A stretch of 64,000 nucleotides of DNA from Ureibacillus massiliensis 4400831 = CIP 108448 = CCUG 49529 (GCF_000772965.1 NZ_JPVQ01000001.1:124001-188000), one strand, 5' to 3'; positions 17,484 to 27,716 are shown, counted from the stretch's first letter. The notes: generated by a model not told the origin, from the sequence alone. Numbers and translations: made by a program.

Positions 17484-19673
17484 ATGGCTAAAAGTGTCGT
17501 ATTAGCAGAAAAACCTTCAGTTGCGCGAGATATTGCAAATGTACTGAAGTGTCATAAAAAGGGAAATGGCTTTTTAGAGGGAGATAAATATATCGTGACA
17601 TGGGCTTTAGGTCATCTTGTGACATTGGCTGACCCAGAGAGCTATGATGTGAAATATAAAACATGGAATCTAGAAGATTTACCGATGCTGCCTGAACGTT
17701 TAAAACTGACAACGATTAAACAAACAGGGAAGCAGTTTAATGCTGTGAAATCACAGCTGACACGTAGTGACGTTAATGAAATTATCATTGCAACGGATGC
17801 AGGGCGTGAAGGGGAGCTTGTTGCCCGTTGGATTATTGATCGAGTAAAGGTAAATAAACCAGTGAAACGTCTTTGGATTTCGTCAGTTACAGATAAAGCG
17901 ATTAAAGAAGGTTTTCAAAATTTAAAACCAGGAAAAGCTTATGAAAACTTATACTATGCAGCTGTTGCCCGTTCGGAAGCGGATTGGTATATAGGACTTA
18001 ATGCAACACGAGCACTAACGACAAAATACAATGCCCAATTAAATTGTGGCCGGGTTCAAACACCGACACTTGCAATGATTGCTGCTCGTGAGGATGAAAT
18101 TAAAAATTTCATGCCTCAGAGCTATTATGGCATCGAAGCTCAAACCGATTTATTAAAACTAACTTGGCAGGATGCAAATGGTAATTCGCGTAGCTTCAAC
18201 AAAGAAAAGATAGATGCCATTGTGAAGGCATTAGGCAATCAAGATGCCAAAGTAGTTGACATTGACCGCAAAGCAAAGAAATCCTTTGCACCTGGATTGT
18301 ATGATTTAACAGAGCTACAACGTGATGCGAATAAATTGTTTGGCTATTCCGCGAAGGAAACATTGAATATTATGCAAAAACTGTACGAATCATATAAAGT
18401 ATTAACTTACCCTCGTACAGATTCCCGCTTTATATCATCAGATATTGTCAGCACATTACCTGAGCGACTTAAAGCATGTGGAATAGGAGAATATCGCTCA
18501 TTAGCAAATAAAGTTCTCAGCAAGCCAATAAAAACGTCGAAAGCTTTTGTAGATGACAGTAAGGTAAGTGATCATCATGCCATCATTCCAACAGAAGAAT
18601 ATGTAAATATTTCATCCTTCAGTGATAAAGAACGAAAAATTTATGATTTAGTCGTTAAACGTTTCTTAGCGGTGTTATTCCCAGCACATGAATATGAACA
18701 ATTAACTGTTCAAGCAATGATCGGAAATGAAAAATTTATTGCAAAAGGGAAAACCGTTATTTCAGCTGGATGGAAAGAAGTATATTCGAATCATTTTGAT
18801 GATGAGGAACAAGCAGATGATGTGAAAGAACAATTGCTCCCACGTTTAGAAAAAGGGCAAGTATTAAAAACAACATTAATCGCTCAAACATCAGGTCAAA
18901 CAAAACCGCCTGCACGTTTTACGGAAGCGACGCTTTTATCTGCGATGGAAAATCCTACGAAGTATATGGAAACGAAGGATAAAAAGCTTGTGGATACACT
19001 GAAATCAACAGGTGGATTAGGTACAGTGGCGACACGGGCGGATATTATTGAAAAGCTATTCAATTCCTTTATGATTGAAAAACGTGGTGGAAAAGAGATC
19101 TTCATTACATCAAAAGGTCGCCAATTACTTGACCTTGCACCAGAAGAGCTACGTTCTCCAGCAACTACAGCTGAATGGGAGCAAAAGCTTGAGCTTATTG
19201 CAAAAGGTAAATTGAAAAAAGAAGCCTTTATTAATGAAATGAAGCAACATACAAAAGAGATCGTTTCAGAAATTAAATCAAGTGATAAGAAATATAAACA
19301 CGACAATATTTCAACGAAGACTTGTCCAGATTGTGGGAAGCCGATGCTTGAAGTAAATGGTAAGAAAGGCAAAATGCTTGTATGTCAGGATCGTGAATGT
19401 GGTCATCGTAAGAACGTATCAAGAGTGACAAACGCAAGATGCCCTCAATGTAAGAAAAAGCTCGAGCTACGTGGTGAAGGCGAAGGACAAATCTTTGTAT
19501 GTATTTGTGGATATCGTGAAAAATTATCCGCTTTTGAAGCTCGTCATAAAAAAGAAGGCAGCGGTAAAGTAGACAAGCGCGCTGTCCAAAAATATATGAA
19601 ACAACAGAAAACTGAGGATGAACCGATTAATAATGCTCTTGCTGAAGCATTAAAGGGATTAAAGTTAGACTAA
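17484..19673 (+). CDS. topB: DNA topoisomerase III
   Basis: 729 residues from ATG 17484 (GGGTG upstream; the frame stays open to 17424 without a start signal). Type IA topoisomerase: Toprim domain with KSVVLAEKPSVARDIA and TDAGREGE from residue 104, catalytic Tyr309 in TYPRTDSRF, then domain II/III motifs (LYESYKVLTYPRT, GGLGTVATRADIIEKL). The C-terminus carries zinc-ribbon-like Cys pairs (CPDCGKPM, CQDREC, CPQCKKK, CIC). It decatenates and resolves recombination intermediates. Length and motifs are typical of Bacillales TopB. Confidence 0.95.
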   Translation: MAKSVVLAEKPSVARDIANVLKCHKKGNGFLEGDKYIVTWALGHLVTLADPESYDVKYKTWNLEDLPMLPERLKLTTIKQTGKQFNAVKSQLTRSDVNEIIIATDAGREGELVARWIIDRVKVNKPVKRLWISSVTDKAIKEGFQNLKPGKAYENLYYAAVARSEADWYIGLNATRALTTKYNAQLNCGRVQTPTLAMIAAREDEIKNFMPQSYYGIEAQTDLLKLTWQDANGNSRSFNKEKIDAIVKALGNQDAKVVDIDRKAKKSFAPGLYDLTELQRDANKLFGYSAKETLNIMQKLYESYKVLTYPRTDSRFISSDIVSTLPERLKACGIGEYRSLANKVLSKPIKTSKAFVDDSKVSDHHAIIPTEEYVNISSFSDKERKIYDLVVKRFLAVLFPAHEYEQLTVQAMIGNEKFIAKGKTVISAGWKEVYSNHFDDEEQADDVKEQLLPRLEKGQVLKTTLIAQTSGQTKPPARFTEATLLSAMENPTKYMETKDKKLVDTLKSTGGLGTVATRADIIEKLFNSFMIEKRGGKEIFITSKGRQLLDLAPEELRSPATTAEWEQKLELIAKGKLKKEAFINEMKQHTKEIVSEIKSSDKKYKHDNISTKTCPDCGKPMLEVNGKKGKMLVCQDRECGHRKNVSRVTNARCPQCKKKLELRGEGEGQIFVCICGYREKLSAFEARHKKEGSGKVDKRAVQKYMKQQKTEDEPINNALAEALKGLKLD

Positions 19674-19699
19674 AGATCCTTGAAGCTCCACATAAATTA

Positions 19700-19732
19700 A
19701 TGGCCCTTTCCTTTTGGAGAGGGTTTTTTATG
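19700..19732 (+). terminator. Terminator of topB
   Basis: CCCTTTCC pairs with GGAGAGGG around TTTT, followed by six T residues. Confidence 0.75.
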
Positions 19733-19909
19733 GATACTAAAAACATACATAAAAAATTTATTGATATTGCTAATAATTAAGAGAATTTAAAAACAAATCG
19801 GGAATACTTAGAAAGAAGAAAAAGTCAAAGTTAAATATAGGCAAAAGTATTAATTATAAAGGGTTTTTATTATTTCCATATAAAAACAATGAATATTTTA
19901 TTAACCTAT

Positions 19910-19948
19910 TGTAAAGACATTGTAAATTTTATATTTCAAATTTGTAAA
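19910..19948 (-). promoter_or_regulatory. Possible PhoP-box array before Na/Pi cotransporter
   Basis: TTTACA read on the minus strand (TGTAAA on plus) occurs at 19910, 19921 and 19943, that is in phase with an 11-bp period (positions 0, 11 and 33, the 22 position degenerate). PhoP of B. subtilis binds TT(A/T)ACA repeats spaced 11 bp. The following gene is a phosphate transporter. AT-rich DNA makes chance matches likely, so this is tentative. The rest of 19733-20022 shows nothing else. Confidence 0.4.
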
Positions 19949-20022
19949 TTCATTTACATAGATACGCAAATTATGAATAATAGTGAAGTGTTGAAGACTT
20001 TGAAAGGTGGAAACAAAAATTT

Positions 20023-21648
20023 ATGGACTGGCAGACAATGTTGTTCCAATTCCTTGGAGGATTAGGGCTATTTTTATTCGCAATAAAGTTTATGGGAGAC
20101 GGTCTACAAAAAGCAGCGGGAGATCGACTTCGTGAGATTTTAGATAGATTCACAACAAATCCACTAATGGGTGTTTTAGTAGGTATTTTAGTAACGGTAC
20201 TCATTCAATCGAGTTCAGGTACGACAGTTATTACAGTGGGACTTGTTAGTGCTGGCTTTATGAAGCTTCGCCAAGCAATTGGTGTTATTATGGGTGCGAA
20301 TATCGGGACGACGATTACAGCATTCATCATCGGTTTTGATGTTGGTACATATGCATATCCGATTATGGCACTTGGTGCAGTATTGTTATTCTTCTTTAAG
20401 AAGAGCTCTATCCAAAATATTGGACAAGTATTATTTGGTTTTGCTGGGTTGTTCATTGGACTTGAAATGATGGGCGACGGGATGAAACCGTTACGTGACT
20501 GGGAAACATTTATCGACATCACGGTAAGCTTTAGTGATTATCCAATATTAGGTGTAGTTGCTGGTACGCTTTTCACAGTAGTTGTACAATCATCTTCTGC
20601 AACAGTCGGAATTTTACAAGGCCTATATGATGAAGGGTTAATTCCTTTATCTGGTGCTTTACCAGTGTTATTTGGTGATAATATCGGTACAACAATTACT
20701 GCTGTTTTAGCTGCATTAGGGGCTTCTATAGTAGCTCGCCGTGCAGCGGCAGCCCATGTACTGTTTAACATTATAGGAACAGTTATATTTATGTTGATAT
20801 TACCTTTATTTACTCATTATGTAGAGTGGATTTCAGGTGTATTAAATTTAGATCAAAAAATGCAAATTGCCTTTGCTCACGGTACATTTAACGTTGTTAA
20901 TACAATTATCCAATTACCATTTGTAGGAGCGATTGCCTATATAGTAACGAAAATTGTTCCTGGTGAAGATACAACGATCGAATACGGTGCAAAGCATTTA
21001 GATAGAACATTAATTGAGCAATCCCCATCGATAGCACTGGGACAAGCTAAACAAGAGGTTGTCCGCATGGGTGAATTTGCGGTAAGAGGGCTTCAAGAGT
21101 CAATGGATTATTTATTCACAATGGATTCAAAGCATGTGGGTATAACGGAGCAATTAGAAGAAGCCATTAATAATTTGGACCGAGTAACAACAGAATACTT
21201 GGTTGTATTATCAAAGGAATCACTTTCAGGAGCAGACTCTAAGCTACATCATTCGTTGTTTGATAATATTCGTGATATTGAACGAATTGGTGATCATGTT
21301 GAAAACCTAGTGGAGTTAACCCAATACAAAGAAACACATCGTGTGAAATTTAGTGATGAAGCTGAATTAGAGCTGAAAGAAATGTTTAATTTAGTACTTG
21401 ATACAGTAAGTTTAGCTATTATGGCACTGGAAAAACAAAGTAAGGATTTTGCAAATGGTGTCATTCAAAACGAAGATCGAATAGATGAACTTGAGCGTGT
21501 ATTACGTAAACGTCATATTTTACGACTAAATAATGGTGAATGTTCAGGTTCAGCAGGAATCGTATTTGCTGACATTATCAGTAATCTAGAACGAATCGGG
21601 GATCATGCAGTGAATATTGCTGACTCTATTTTAGAAGAAAATAATTAA
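20023..21648 (+). CDS. Na/Pi cotransporter family protein with PhoU-like tail
   Basis: 541 residues. Two inverted-repeat NptA-type halves carry the QSSSGTTV (about residue 65) and QSSSATVG (about residue 185) motifs of sodium-phosphate cotransporters, each followed by GxNIGTT. Residues ~340-540 are two PhoU-like helical units (FDNIRDIERIGDHVENLV and DIISNLERIGDHAVNIADSI). It would import phosphate or regulate its flux at the membrane. Weak GGTGG ribosome binding site, own terminator. Confidence 0.9.
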   Translation: MDWQTMLFQFLGGLGLFLFAIKFMGDGLQKAAGDRLREILDRFTTNPLMGVLVGILVTVLIQSSSGTTVITVGLVSAGFMKLRQAIGVIMGANIGTTITAFIIGFDVGTYAYPIMALGAVLLFFFKKSSIQNIGQVLFGFAGLFIGLEMMGDGMKPLRDWETFIDITVSFSDYPILGVVAGTLFTVVVQSSSATVGILQGLYDEGLIPLSGALPVLFGDNIGTTITAVLAALGASIVARRAAAAHVLFNIIGTVIFMLILPLFTHYVEWISGVLNLDQKMQIAFAHGTFNVVNTIIQLPFVGAIAYIVTKIVPGEDTTIEYGAKHLDRTLIEQSPSIALGQAKQEVVRMGEFAVRGLQESMDYLFTMDSKHVGITEQLEEAINNLDRVTTEYLVVLSKESLSGADSKLHHSLFDNIRDIERIGDHVENLVELTQYKETHRVKFSDEAELELKEMFNLVLDTVSLAIMALEKQSKDFANGVIQNEDRIDELERVLRKRHILRLNNGECSGSAGIVFADIISNLERIGDHAVNIADSILEENN

Positions 21649-21655
21649 AAGTTGT

Positions 21656-21681
21656 AGGCTGTGTAAAATATTACACAGCCT
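21656..21681 (+). terminator. Terminator of the Na/Pi gene
   Basis: Perfect 11-bp stem AGGCTGTGTAA/TTACACAGCCT with a 4-nt loop; T-rich tail follows. Confidence 0.8.
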
Positions 21682-21786
21682 ATTTGTATTAGAAAGAAAT
21701 TTTATGACATACTGTTATATATAGTAAATAACTGAAAATATAACCGATAATAATATAAATAGTAATGGTAAAAGCGTGGTGAGCTT

Positions 21787-22326
21787 ATGGATATTCTAAG
21801 TCTACATGAATCTAATTTCAAAATTAAAAAAAAGAGAAAAGGTAATATACGTCGAGAGTTGGCAAAAGAGGCCTATAAAAAAATCTCGACTTATATAGAT
21901 GTAAATAATAATCCGGTAATCAAAGCAATAGAGAATTTATTACATTCAGAAGACAAGGATTCCATGTCAGCAGCTGATATTGAAGCCGCTATGCAAACAT
22001 TACAAACGGAGAATGAAGTTGCAAGTGCTAGGAGTTTTGAGCCAAACGAATACGACCCTTTTTCAAATGATAGGTTTAATATTTCTTCAAATTCGGATCA
22101 AGAAAGCATAGAGCCTTTTGAATTTAAAGAGCTAAACGTTGAAATACCTGAACCATTTATGCGAAGTTTTAATCGACATGTAATGAATGAAACTGTTTTT
22201 GGAAAAAATCTTGGTAATAAAAGTTATAAACGTGTTTATGAGAGGGCGATTTCTACATACACGTTTCAAATGAAAATGGTGCAAGAAGGCTATCACATGC
22301 AATCGAAATATTCGATTTTTGTATAA
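21787..22326 (+). CDS. Hypothetical acidic protein
   Basis: 179 residues, no family recognised. A basic N-terminus (FKIKKKRKGNIRRELAKEAYKK) is followed by an acidic, Asn/Ser/Glu-rich middle and an aromatic C-terminus (NKSYKRVYERAISTYTFQMKM). No signal peptide or membrane helix, so probably cytoplasmic. GGTGAG ribosome binding site 6 nt before the ATG, own terminator. The clear start signal and terminator support a real gene. Confidence 0.75.
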   Translation: MDILSLHESNFKIKKKRKGNIRRELAKEAYKKISTYIDVNNNPVIKAIENLLHSEDKDSMSAADIEAAMQTLQTENEVASARSFEPNEYDPFSNDRFNISSNSDQESIEPFEFKELNVEIPEPFMRSFNRHVMNETVFGKNLGNKSYKRVYERAISTYTFQMKMVQEGYHMQSKYSIFV

Positions 22327-22335
22327 ATCAATCTG

Positions 22336-22362
22336 ACTCTTAGCATGAGCTAGGAGTTTTCT
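22336..22362 (+). terminator. Terminator of the hypothetical gene
   Basis: ACTCTTAGC pairs with GCTAGGAGT around ATGA, then a T-rich tail. Confidence 0.7.
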
Positions 22363-22437
22363 TTTTACAAAAATTTCTTTCGTAAAATGGAAAATCTGCT
22401 ATTATAAATATACCAATGAAATGTACTAATTTTGTTT

Positions 22438-22941
22438 ATGAATAAGGTTGTGGAAAATTTGGGGAAACAAAAAATTTCAAAAACGAACGCAGTTAGAATA
22501 TTGGATCAACACAAGGTAAGTTATGACTTACTGGAATATGAAGTGGATGATCAAATTGACGGTGTGTCCGTGGCAGAAAAAATTGGGCACCCTGTTTCTC
22601 ATGTATATAAAACGTTATTAACAACTGCTGGAACGGGTAAATATTTTGTTTTTGTTATACCTGTTGCAGAAGAGCTCGATTTAAAAAAATGTGCTCGAGT
22701 TGCGGGAGAGAAGAAAATTGAAATGCTTCATTTGAAGGATTTATTAGCAACAACTGGCTATATTCGTGGAGGTTGTTCACCAATTGGAATGAAAAAGTTG
22801 TTTCCAACATTTCTTCATGAAAGTGCAGAGACTCTTGAATACATAATTGTAAGTGCAGGTAAAAGAGGCATGCAAATTGTAATGGCGCCAATGGATTTAA
22901 TAAAGGTTACAAATGCGAAATTTGGGGATCTAATCAAATAA
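22438..22941 (+). CDS. YbaK/EbsC-family Cys-tRNA(Pro) deacylase
   Basis: Up to 167 residues. The body ([60 protein letters not shown]) is that of the YbaK deacylases that hydrolyse Cys-tRNA(Pro); the conserved Lys of VYKTL and the GGCSPIG loop are present. The start is uncertain: ATG 22438 lacks a ribosome binding site, while TTG 22459 has a weak one (AAGG) and gives a more usual N-terminus. Monocistronic. Confidence 0.85.
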   Translation: MNKVVENLGKQKISKTNAVRILDQHKVSYDLLEYEVDDQIDGVSVAEKIGHPVSHVYKTLLTTAGTGKYFVFVIPVAEELDLKKCARVAGEKKIEMLHLKDLLATTGYIRGGCSPIGMKKLFPTFLHESAETLEYIIVSAGKRGMQIVMAPMDLIKVTNAKFGDLIK

Positions 22942-23053
22942 ATGTTTATGTAAGATTTCAACAATACTTTCAACTGGACAATTTCCATTAGAATTCTTGA
23001 AACAATACACTATTCAATGTAGCTACATATTAGAAAGAAGGCACTAATAGACA

Positions 23054-23689
23054 ATGCGAAAAGTTTATTCTTGGCGATGGGGATTTTTTGTAATAGGATT
23101 ACTCGTCATGACATTAGGTTTTACAATGGTTATTAAAGGACAGGATGTAGGGACAGGCGCGTGGGATGTTCTCCATATTGCATTGTTTGATCATTTTGGT
23201 CTATCAATCGGGTCATGGAATATTATAACGGGTCTAATTGTAATTGCCTTTACATGTATTATGACTAGAAAAATACCTAAAGTTGGAACTTGGATAAATA
23301 TGGTGATATGCGGATTTTTCGTTGATTTTTATTATTGGATTTTACCAGATGCCACGTCTATGGCAGCTCAGGTTTTTTACTTCCTATCAGGACTAATCAT
23401 TTTAGGATTTGGCTGTGGCATGTACATTGCGCCAAACTTAGGTACTGGGCCACGAGATACATTAATGATGTGGATTGTTGAAAAACTTGGAGGATCTATT
23501 AAAGTTGCTCGTATGAGTATGGAATTAGGAGTAGCACTTCTCGGTTGGTTCCTCGGTGGACCTTTAGGTGTGGGAACAGTTGTTATTGCAATTTGTTCAG
23601 GATATGTTGTTCAATTTTCATTACCATATTGCCGTAAAATGCTGTTAAAGTTCATAGGAAATATGGAAGGAATAAAACCCTTTTTCTAA
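23054..23689 (+). CDS. YczE/YitT-like integral membrane protein
   Basis: 211 residues with about five to six membrane helices and an internal duplication: KGQDVGTGAWDVLH in the first half and APNLGTGPRDTLM in the second, the repeated GTGxxD motif of the YczE/YyaS/YitT family. B. subtilis YczE is needed for surfactin production, but the molecular function of the family is unknown. AAGG ribosome binding site about 15 nt upstream is weak. Own terminator. Confidence 0.8.
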   Translation: MRKVYSWRWGFFVIGLLVMTLGFTMVIKGQDVGTGAWDVLHIALFDHFGLSIGSWNIITGLIVIAFTCIMTRKIPKVGTWINMVICGFFVDFYYWILPDATSMAAQVFYFLSGLIILGFGCGMYIAPNLGTGPRDTLMMWIVEKLGGSIKVARMSMELGVALLGWFLGGPLGVGTVVIAICSGYVVQFSLPYCRKMLLKFIGNMEGIKPFF

Positions 23690-23705
23690 TAAGAGATATA
23701 AAATC

Positions 23706-23744
23706 AAACTCGTCAAAGTATAGGATGCTTTGGCGAGTTTTTTT
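23706..23744 (+). terminator. Terminator of the YczE-like gene
   Basis: AAACTCGTCAAAG pairs with CTTTGGCGAGTTT and runs into seven T residues. Confidence 0.85.
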
Positions 23745-23825
23745 ATTTGGAGATTTCTCAAAGGACTTCTAAATATTGTCTAGGATATAATGTGACAAAA
23801 CAGTTTGAAATGATGGGGTGCATTG

Positions 23826-24890
23826 ATGATGTTTTTCCAGATAGGAGCAATCACATTAAATATACAATGGGGAGCATTTATTTTAGCCACGCTTCTTCTT
23901 ATGCTAATGGAGAAATTTATTTATAAAAAGCCCTCTCTCTTTCAAGACACGTTATTTTATTATGTTTTAGTTTGGAAGTTTAGTTACATAGCCTTGAATT
24001 GGACGATGTTTATTCAAAATCCAATGTCTGCCCTTTATTTTAATGGAGGTGTGTTAGGACATATTTTGGGGATAGTAATAGCCGGATTGCTGCTGCTATT
24101 AAAAACTAAAAAGAATGTTAGAAATCAAGATTGGCAGTATCTATTTGTTTCCTTTTTTGTATTTTATATGCTCTTTCATGGGAGTATCTATTTCCTTTCA
24201 GGAGATTGGGTAGTCGGAATTGCTCTTTTCATAGTTCTACTTATGGTCACATACCGTTCTAATAAAAATCAAATAGAATTGTTAATCTTATTCAATTGTA
24301 TATTTTTAGCCTATGAGAAAAAGATTTTTGAAATTGAGGGTTGGACTTTTCTTATAATTACGTTGATTGCGCTTATTTTTATGATCATGAAGGAAAAACA
24401 GCTTCTAAAAAATGTAATCTCTTGGTGCATTATTGTCATATTAGCATCAACTGCTGCATTAAATTTTGAGAAGACAAAAACGGTTATGACGATGGGAAAG
24501 GCTGCTGACTTAGAATTGCAGACATTATCTGGCGACACGGTTCAGCTTTCAGCATATCAAGGAAAGAAAGTCATTTTGAATTTTTGGGCAACATGGTGTC
24601 CGCCATGCAAAGCAGAAATGCCTCATATGCAAAAATTTTATGAAGAGCATGGAGATGAAGTTGAAGTAATCGCCGTCAATTTAACAAGTCGTGACAATGG
24701 CAAAGAAGCATTAGCATCGTTTATCGAAGAATACGGATTAACCATCCCGATTCCACTCGATGAAGAAGGGGAATATGGCAAAATATATGAGGTCATATCT
24801 ATACCAACTACGTATGTTATTGATGAAAATGGAGACATCCTTCAAAAAATTGTCGGTCCATTAGATCAGTCTACACTAGAAAGTCTCTAA
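23826..24890 (+). CDS. Membrane protein fused to TlpA-like thioredoxin domain
   Basis: 354 residues. Roughly residues 1-215 form seven hydrophobic helices with no recognised enzyme motif. Residues ~225-350 are a TlpA/ResA-like thiol-disulfide oxidoreductase: [19 protein letters not shown] with redox pair C258/C261, and the cis-Pro turn [10 protein letters not shown]. The soluble domain should face outside and reduce or oxidise exported proteins, cytochrome c precursors or similar. The membrane part replaces the single anchor helix of ResA, so it may supply electrons or position the domain. ATG 23826 is preferred over TTG 23823. Confidence 0.82.
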   Translation: MMFFQIGAITLNIQWGAFILATLLLMLMEKFIYKKPSLFQDTLFYYVLVWKFSYIALNWTMFIQNPMSALYFNGGVLGHILGIVIAGLLLLLKTKKNVRNQDWQYLFVSFFVFYMLFHGSIYFLSGDWVVGIALFIVLLMVTYRSNKNQIELLILFNCIFLAYEKKIFEIEGWTFLIITLIALIFMIMKEKQLLKNVISWCIIVILASTAALNFEKTKTVMTMGKAADLELQTLSGDTVQLSAYQGKKVILNFWATWCPPCKAEMPHMQKFYEEHGDEVEVIAVNLTSRDNGKEALASFIEEYGLTIPIPLDEEGEYGKIYEVISIPTTYVIDENGDILQKIVGPLDQSTLESL

Positions 24891-24955
24891 TTATTTACTG
24901 GGAAATTTTTGTAATAATAAGGTGTTCGATTGACTTTATAAATAGGAGGTATAGG

Positions 24956-26143
24956 ATGGCAAAGGTTTTAGAATCCTTTTTAGATGAAAATTTAAATTCC
25001 TTACGGGTGCAAGGTCTTTACAATGAAATTGACGTCGTAGAAGGTGCTAATGGGCCAACTATTCAAATCAATGGTAAGGATTTGATTAACCTTTCTTCTA
25101 ATAACTATTTAGGCTTAGCGACTAACAATCTATTAAAACAAGCTGCAAAGAATGCCATTGATAAATATGGTGTTGGTGCTGGAGCAGTTCGTACAATTAA
25201 TGGGACTCTTGATCTTCATATTGCGCTCGAAGAAAAACTTGCAGAATTTAAAGGAACTGAAGCGGCAATATCCTATCAATCTGGTTTTAACTGCAACATG
25301 GCAGCAATATCGGCTGTAATGGACAAAGATGATGCCATTCTCTCAGATCAATTAAATCACGCTTCTATTATTGATGGCTGTCGTTTATCAAAAGCGAAAA
25401 TTATTGCCTATAACCATTCTGATATGGATGATCTTCGGGAAAAAGCAAAGGCTGCAAAAGAATCTGGGTTGTATAAGAAAATGATGGTTATTACCGATGG
25501 CGTATTTTCTATGGATGGGGATATTGCAAAACTCCCTGAAATCGTTCAAATAGCGAAACAATTTGATCTGATTACCTATGTAGATAATGCCCATGGTTCA
25601 GGTGTAACAGGGACGGGGAAAGGGACCGTCAAACAATTTGGTCTTGAAAAAGAAATTGATTTCCAAATTGGAACATTATCAAAAGCTGTTGGGGTAGTAG
25701 GGGGATATGTTGCAGGTAAAAAGAAATTAATTGATTGGCTAAAAGTGCGTTCACGTCCGTTTTTATTTTCGACAGCAGTAACACCAGGGGATGTAGCAGC
25801 TATTACAAAAGCGATTGAAATAATGGAAAGATCCTCTGAATTAGTAGATCAACTATGGGAAAATGGGCGATATTTAAAGGAAGGTCTTAAAAAGCTAGGA
25901 TTCAACATTGGTGCATCTGAAACACCAATTACTCCGTGCATTATTGGAGACGAAAAATTGACACAGCTTTTCTCTAATCGGTTAATTCAAGAAGGTGTTT
26001 ATGCAAAGGGAATAGTATTCCCAACCGTACCTAAAGGAACAGGCCGTATTCGAAATATGCCAACAGCAGCCCATACAAGAGAAATGCTTGATAAAGCAGT
26101 GGGCATTTATAAAAAAGTAGGGGAAGAGTTAGGGGTAATATAA
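24956..26143 (+). CDS. kbl: Glycine C-acetyltransferase (2-amino-3-ketobutyrate CoA ligase)
   Basis: 395 residues of the alpha-oxoamine synthase family. [44 protein letters not shown] and the PLP-lysine motif [16 protein letters not shown] are all present. Kbl cleaves 2-amino-3-oxobutanoate with CoA to glycine and acetyl-CoA, the second step of threonine catabolism. The partner dehydrogenase is usually adjacent; here an SDR-type candidate lies at 54783-55736. GGAGG upstream of ATG 24956. AONS (BioF) activity is a possible alternative, but [12 protein letters not shown] and length favour Kbl. Confidence 0.9.
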   Translation: MAKVLESFLDENLNSLRVQGLYNEIDVVEGANGPTIQINGKDLINLSSNNYLGLATNNLLKQAAKNAIDKYGVGAGAVRTINGTLDLHIALEEKLAEFKGTEAAISYQSGFNCNMAAISAVMDKDDAILSDQLNHASIIDGCRLSKAKIIAYNHSDMDDLREKAKAAKESGLYKKMMVITDGVFSMDGDIAKLPEIVQIAKQFDLITYVDNAHGSGVTGTGKGTVKQFGLEKEIDFQIGTLSKAVGVVGGYVAGKKKLIDWLKVRSRPFLFSTAVTPGDVAAITKAIEIMERSSELVDQLWENGRYLKEGLKKLGFNIGASETPITPCIIGDEKLTQLFSNRLIQEGVYAKGIVFPTVPKGTGRIRNMPTAAHTREMLDKAVGIYKKVGEELGVI

Positions 26144-26321
26144 TAAGGATTAAGTGATTTACTAGATTTTAATTTTAGTATTTGGTAAACCATTATCATT
26201 TTTAAATAATCATTTAATTGTTGCTCACGTTGAAAGTCATTATGGTCAATTGGTGCGTCACATAGAGAAAGTGGAATAATGTAAATCACTACGGTAGGTA
26301 TTTTTCTAAATTTATATTCTG

Positions 26322-26359
26322 AAGTGCTTGTCACAGCTAATGTGGCAGGCACTTTTTTT
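26322..26359 (+). terminator. Strong terminator
   Basis: AAGTGC..TCACA pairs with TGTGG..GCACTT (14 bp with G-T pairs) and is followed by seven T residues. It lies 180 bp after kbl and just before the next gene, insulating the two. The stretch 26144-26321 shows no convincing gene. Confidence 0.85.
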
Positions 26360-26408
26360 AATGAATTCACATAAAAATAAGTTAACAAACCTATGGAAGG
26401 ATGACTTC

Positions 26409-27485
26409 TTGAACGGCACAATTACGCATTTTTACGGTCGCGCACTAACAGGCCAAGGAATGAAAAATGTTTATAAGGAATTAATGAATGAGGCAAATAA
26501 GGTTTATTTATTGAAAGGGGGACATGGATTTAAAATTTCGAAGTTATTAACGGAAATCGGTAGTCAATATCATAATAAAAATGCAAATATAGAATATTTC
26601 CATGATCCACTATTCGAAAATACGGTTGAAGCCATATATGTGAAAGAGCCTTATAATTTGTTGTTCCTTTATGCTGTAGATTCTTCATTAGAAAATGTTT
26701 CAGTCAATTGTGACATGAAAGAGATTTCATTAGATGACTGCTTAGACAGTGAAAAGATGACACGGAACCGTCAGCAATTTGAAAAATTTGCTGAGGAAAA
26801 GCAAAAATGGCATGATAAATGCTTCAAAGCACTTGCTAACGCTCTTACCATTCATGATGATTGGGAAGTTGAAACAAGAAGACATATGGATTGGAACGGA
26901 TTAAACAAGAAAATTGAACAGTTCTTTAAAGATATATTTCAAAACAAACCGTTAAATAGAGAAGGTAGTGAAACGCACAGAATTCTTGGAACTTTAACCC
27001 CTGCAGGTGCAAGAGACACAGTTCCAAGCATTACTCAGTCAATAGAAAAACGCTACTTCATTAAGGGATATCCTGGTACAGGGAAATCCTCCATGATGAA
27101 AAATCTTGCGAAGGAAGCATTAAAAAGTGGCTATGACGTCCAAAAAGTATGGTGTGGCTTAGATGCGAATTCCATTGATATGGTTATTATTCCAGAGCTG
27201 AATTTCTGTATTTTTGATAGTACGGAACCACACGTATATTTCCCAGATACGAATCGAAACGGTGACCAAATTTTTGATATTGCACAATTTTGTCATCCTA
27301 CAGAGGTGGAAGAGGAAAATATAAAGAGCATTGTTTCAAAATATCGAGCTACAATGCACGACGCGGTGGCATATGCAAATTTATATGCTGAAGCAGAAAG
27401 AGGTATCCGAGAAATGATTGATGATGCCATTGATACAGAAAAGTTTAAAACGAAAACGAATTTTTTGATTGAGGGTAAATTGTAA
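26409..27485 (+). CDS. ATPase-like protein with two P-loop halves (PRK06851 type)
   Basis: About 358 residues from TTG 26409, chosen because GGAAGGA lies 8 nt upstream and because it starts past the terminator at 26322-26359; ATG 26361 is possible but has no binding site. Two P-loop domains in tandem: the first is degenerate (KGGHGFKISK, residues 37-46, lacking the GxGKS/T Lys-Ser order), the second is canonical (GYPGTGKSS, 220-228). Both halves share a LKGG/IKGYP entry and a following YFHDP/ HVYFPDT-like segment, a duplication. Function of the family is unknown to me. Confidence 0.8.
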   Translation: MNGTITHFYGRALTGQGMKNVYKELMNEANKVYLLKGGHGFKISKLLTEIGSQYHNKNANIEYFHDPLFENTVEAIYVKEPYNLLFLYAVDSSLENVSVNCDMKEISLDDCLDSEKMTRNRQQFEKFAEEKQKWHDKCFKALANALTIHDDWEVETRRHMDWNGLNKKIEQFFKDIFQNKPLNREGSETHRILGTLTPAGARDTVPSITQSIEKRYFIKGYPGTGKSSMMKNLAKEALKSGYDVQKVWCGLDANSIDMVIIPELNFCIFDSTEPHVYFPDTNRNGDQIFDIAQFCHPTEVEEENIKSIVSKYRATMHDAVAYANLYAEAERGIREMIDDAIDTEKFKTKTNFLIEGKL

Positions 27486-27596
27486 TCGGGAAATGAAACG
27501 AAAATCATATTAAAATAGTAAACTTTTCTATTAAATTATTTAGTAAAATGTGTATGTTGATCCATAAACATGAAATTTATTGCGGGAATGTTAACG

Positions 27597-27637
27597 AATG
27601 GGGCTCTTTTTAGAAGAAGTCCCATCTTTATTTTATA
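27597..27637 (+). terminator. Probable terminator
   Basis: ATGGG..CTTTTT and AGAAG..CCCAT arms pair imperfectly and a T-rich tail follows. Ends the P-loop gene before the met promoter. Confidence 0.5.
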
Positions 27638-27687
27638 AATAATAAAAATAATTCTGTATTTTTAATAAAAAATTATATAACATGTTA

Positions 27688-27716
27688 TTGACAATTCATA
27701 ATTAACCATGTATTCT
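27688..27716 (+). promoter_or_regulatory. metNIQ promoter
   Basis: TTGACA (27688-27693), 17-bp spacer, TATTCT (27711-27716). The leader that follows is only about 60 nt and shows no S-box (SAM riboswitch) pattern. Confidence 0.75.

Noticed and set aside
26107-26421. Minus-strand frame of 104 residues overlapping the kbl end and a terminator
   Set aside because: It reads through a strong hairpin, overlaps kbl and has no ribosome binding site.
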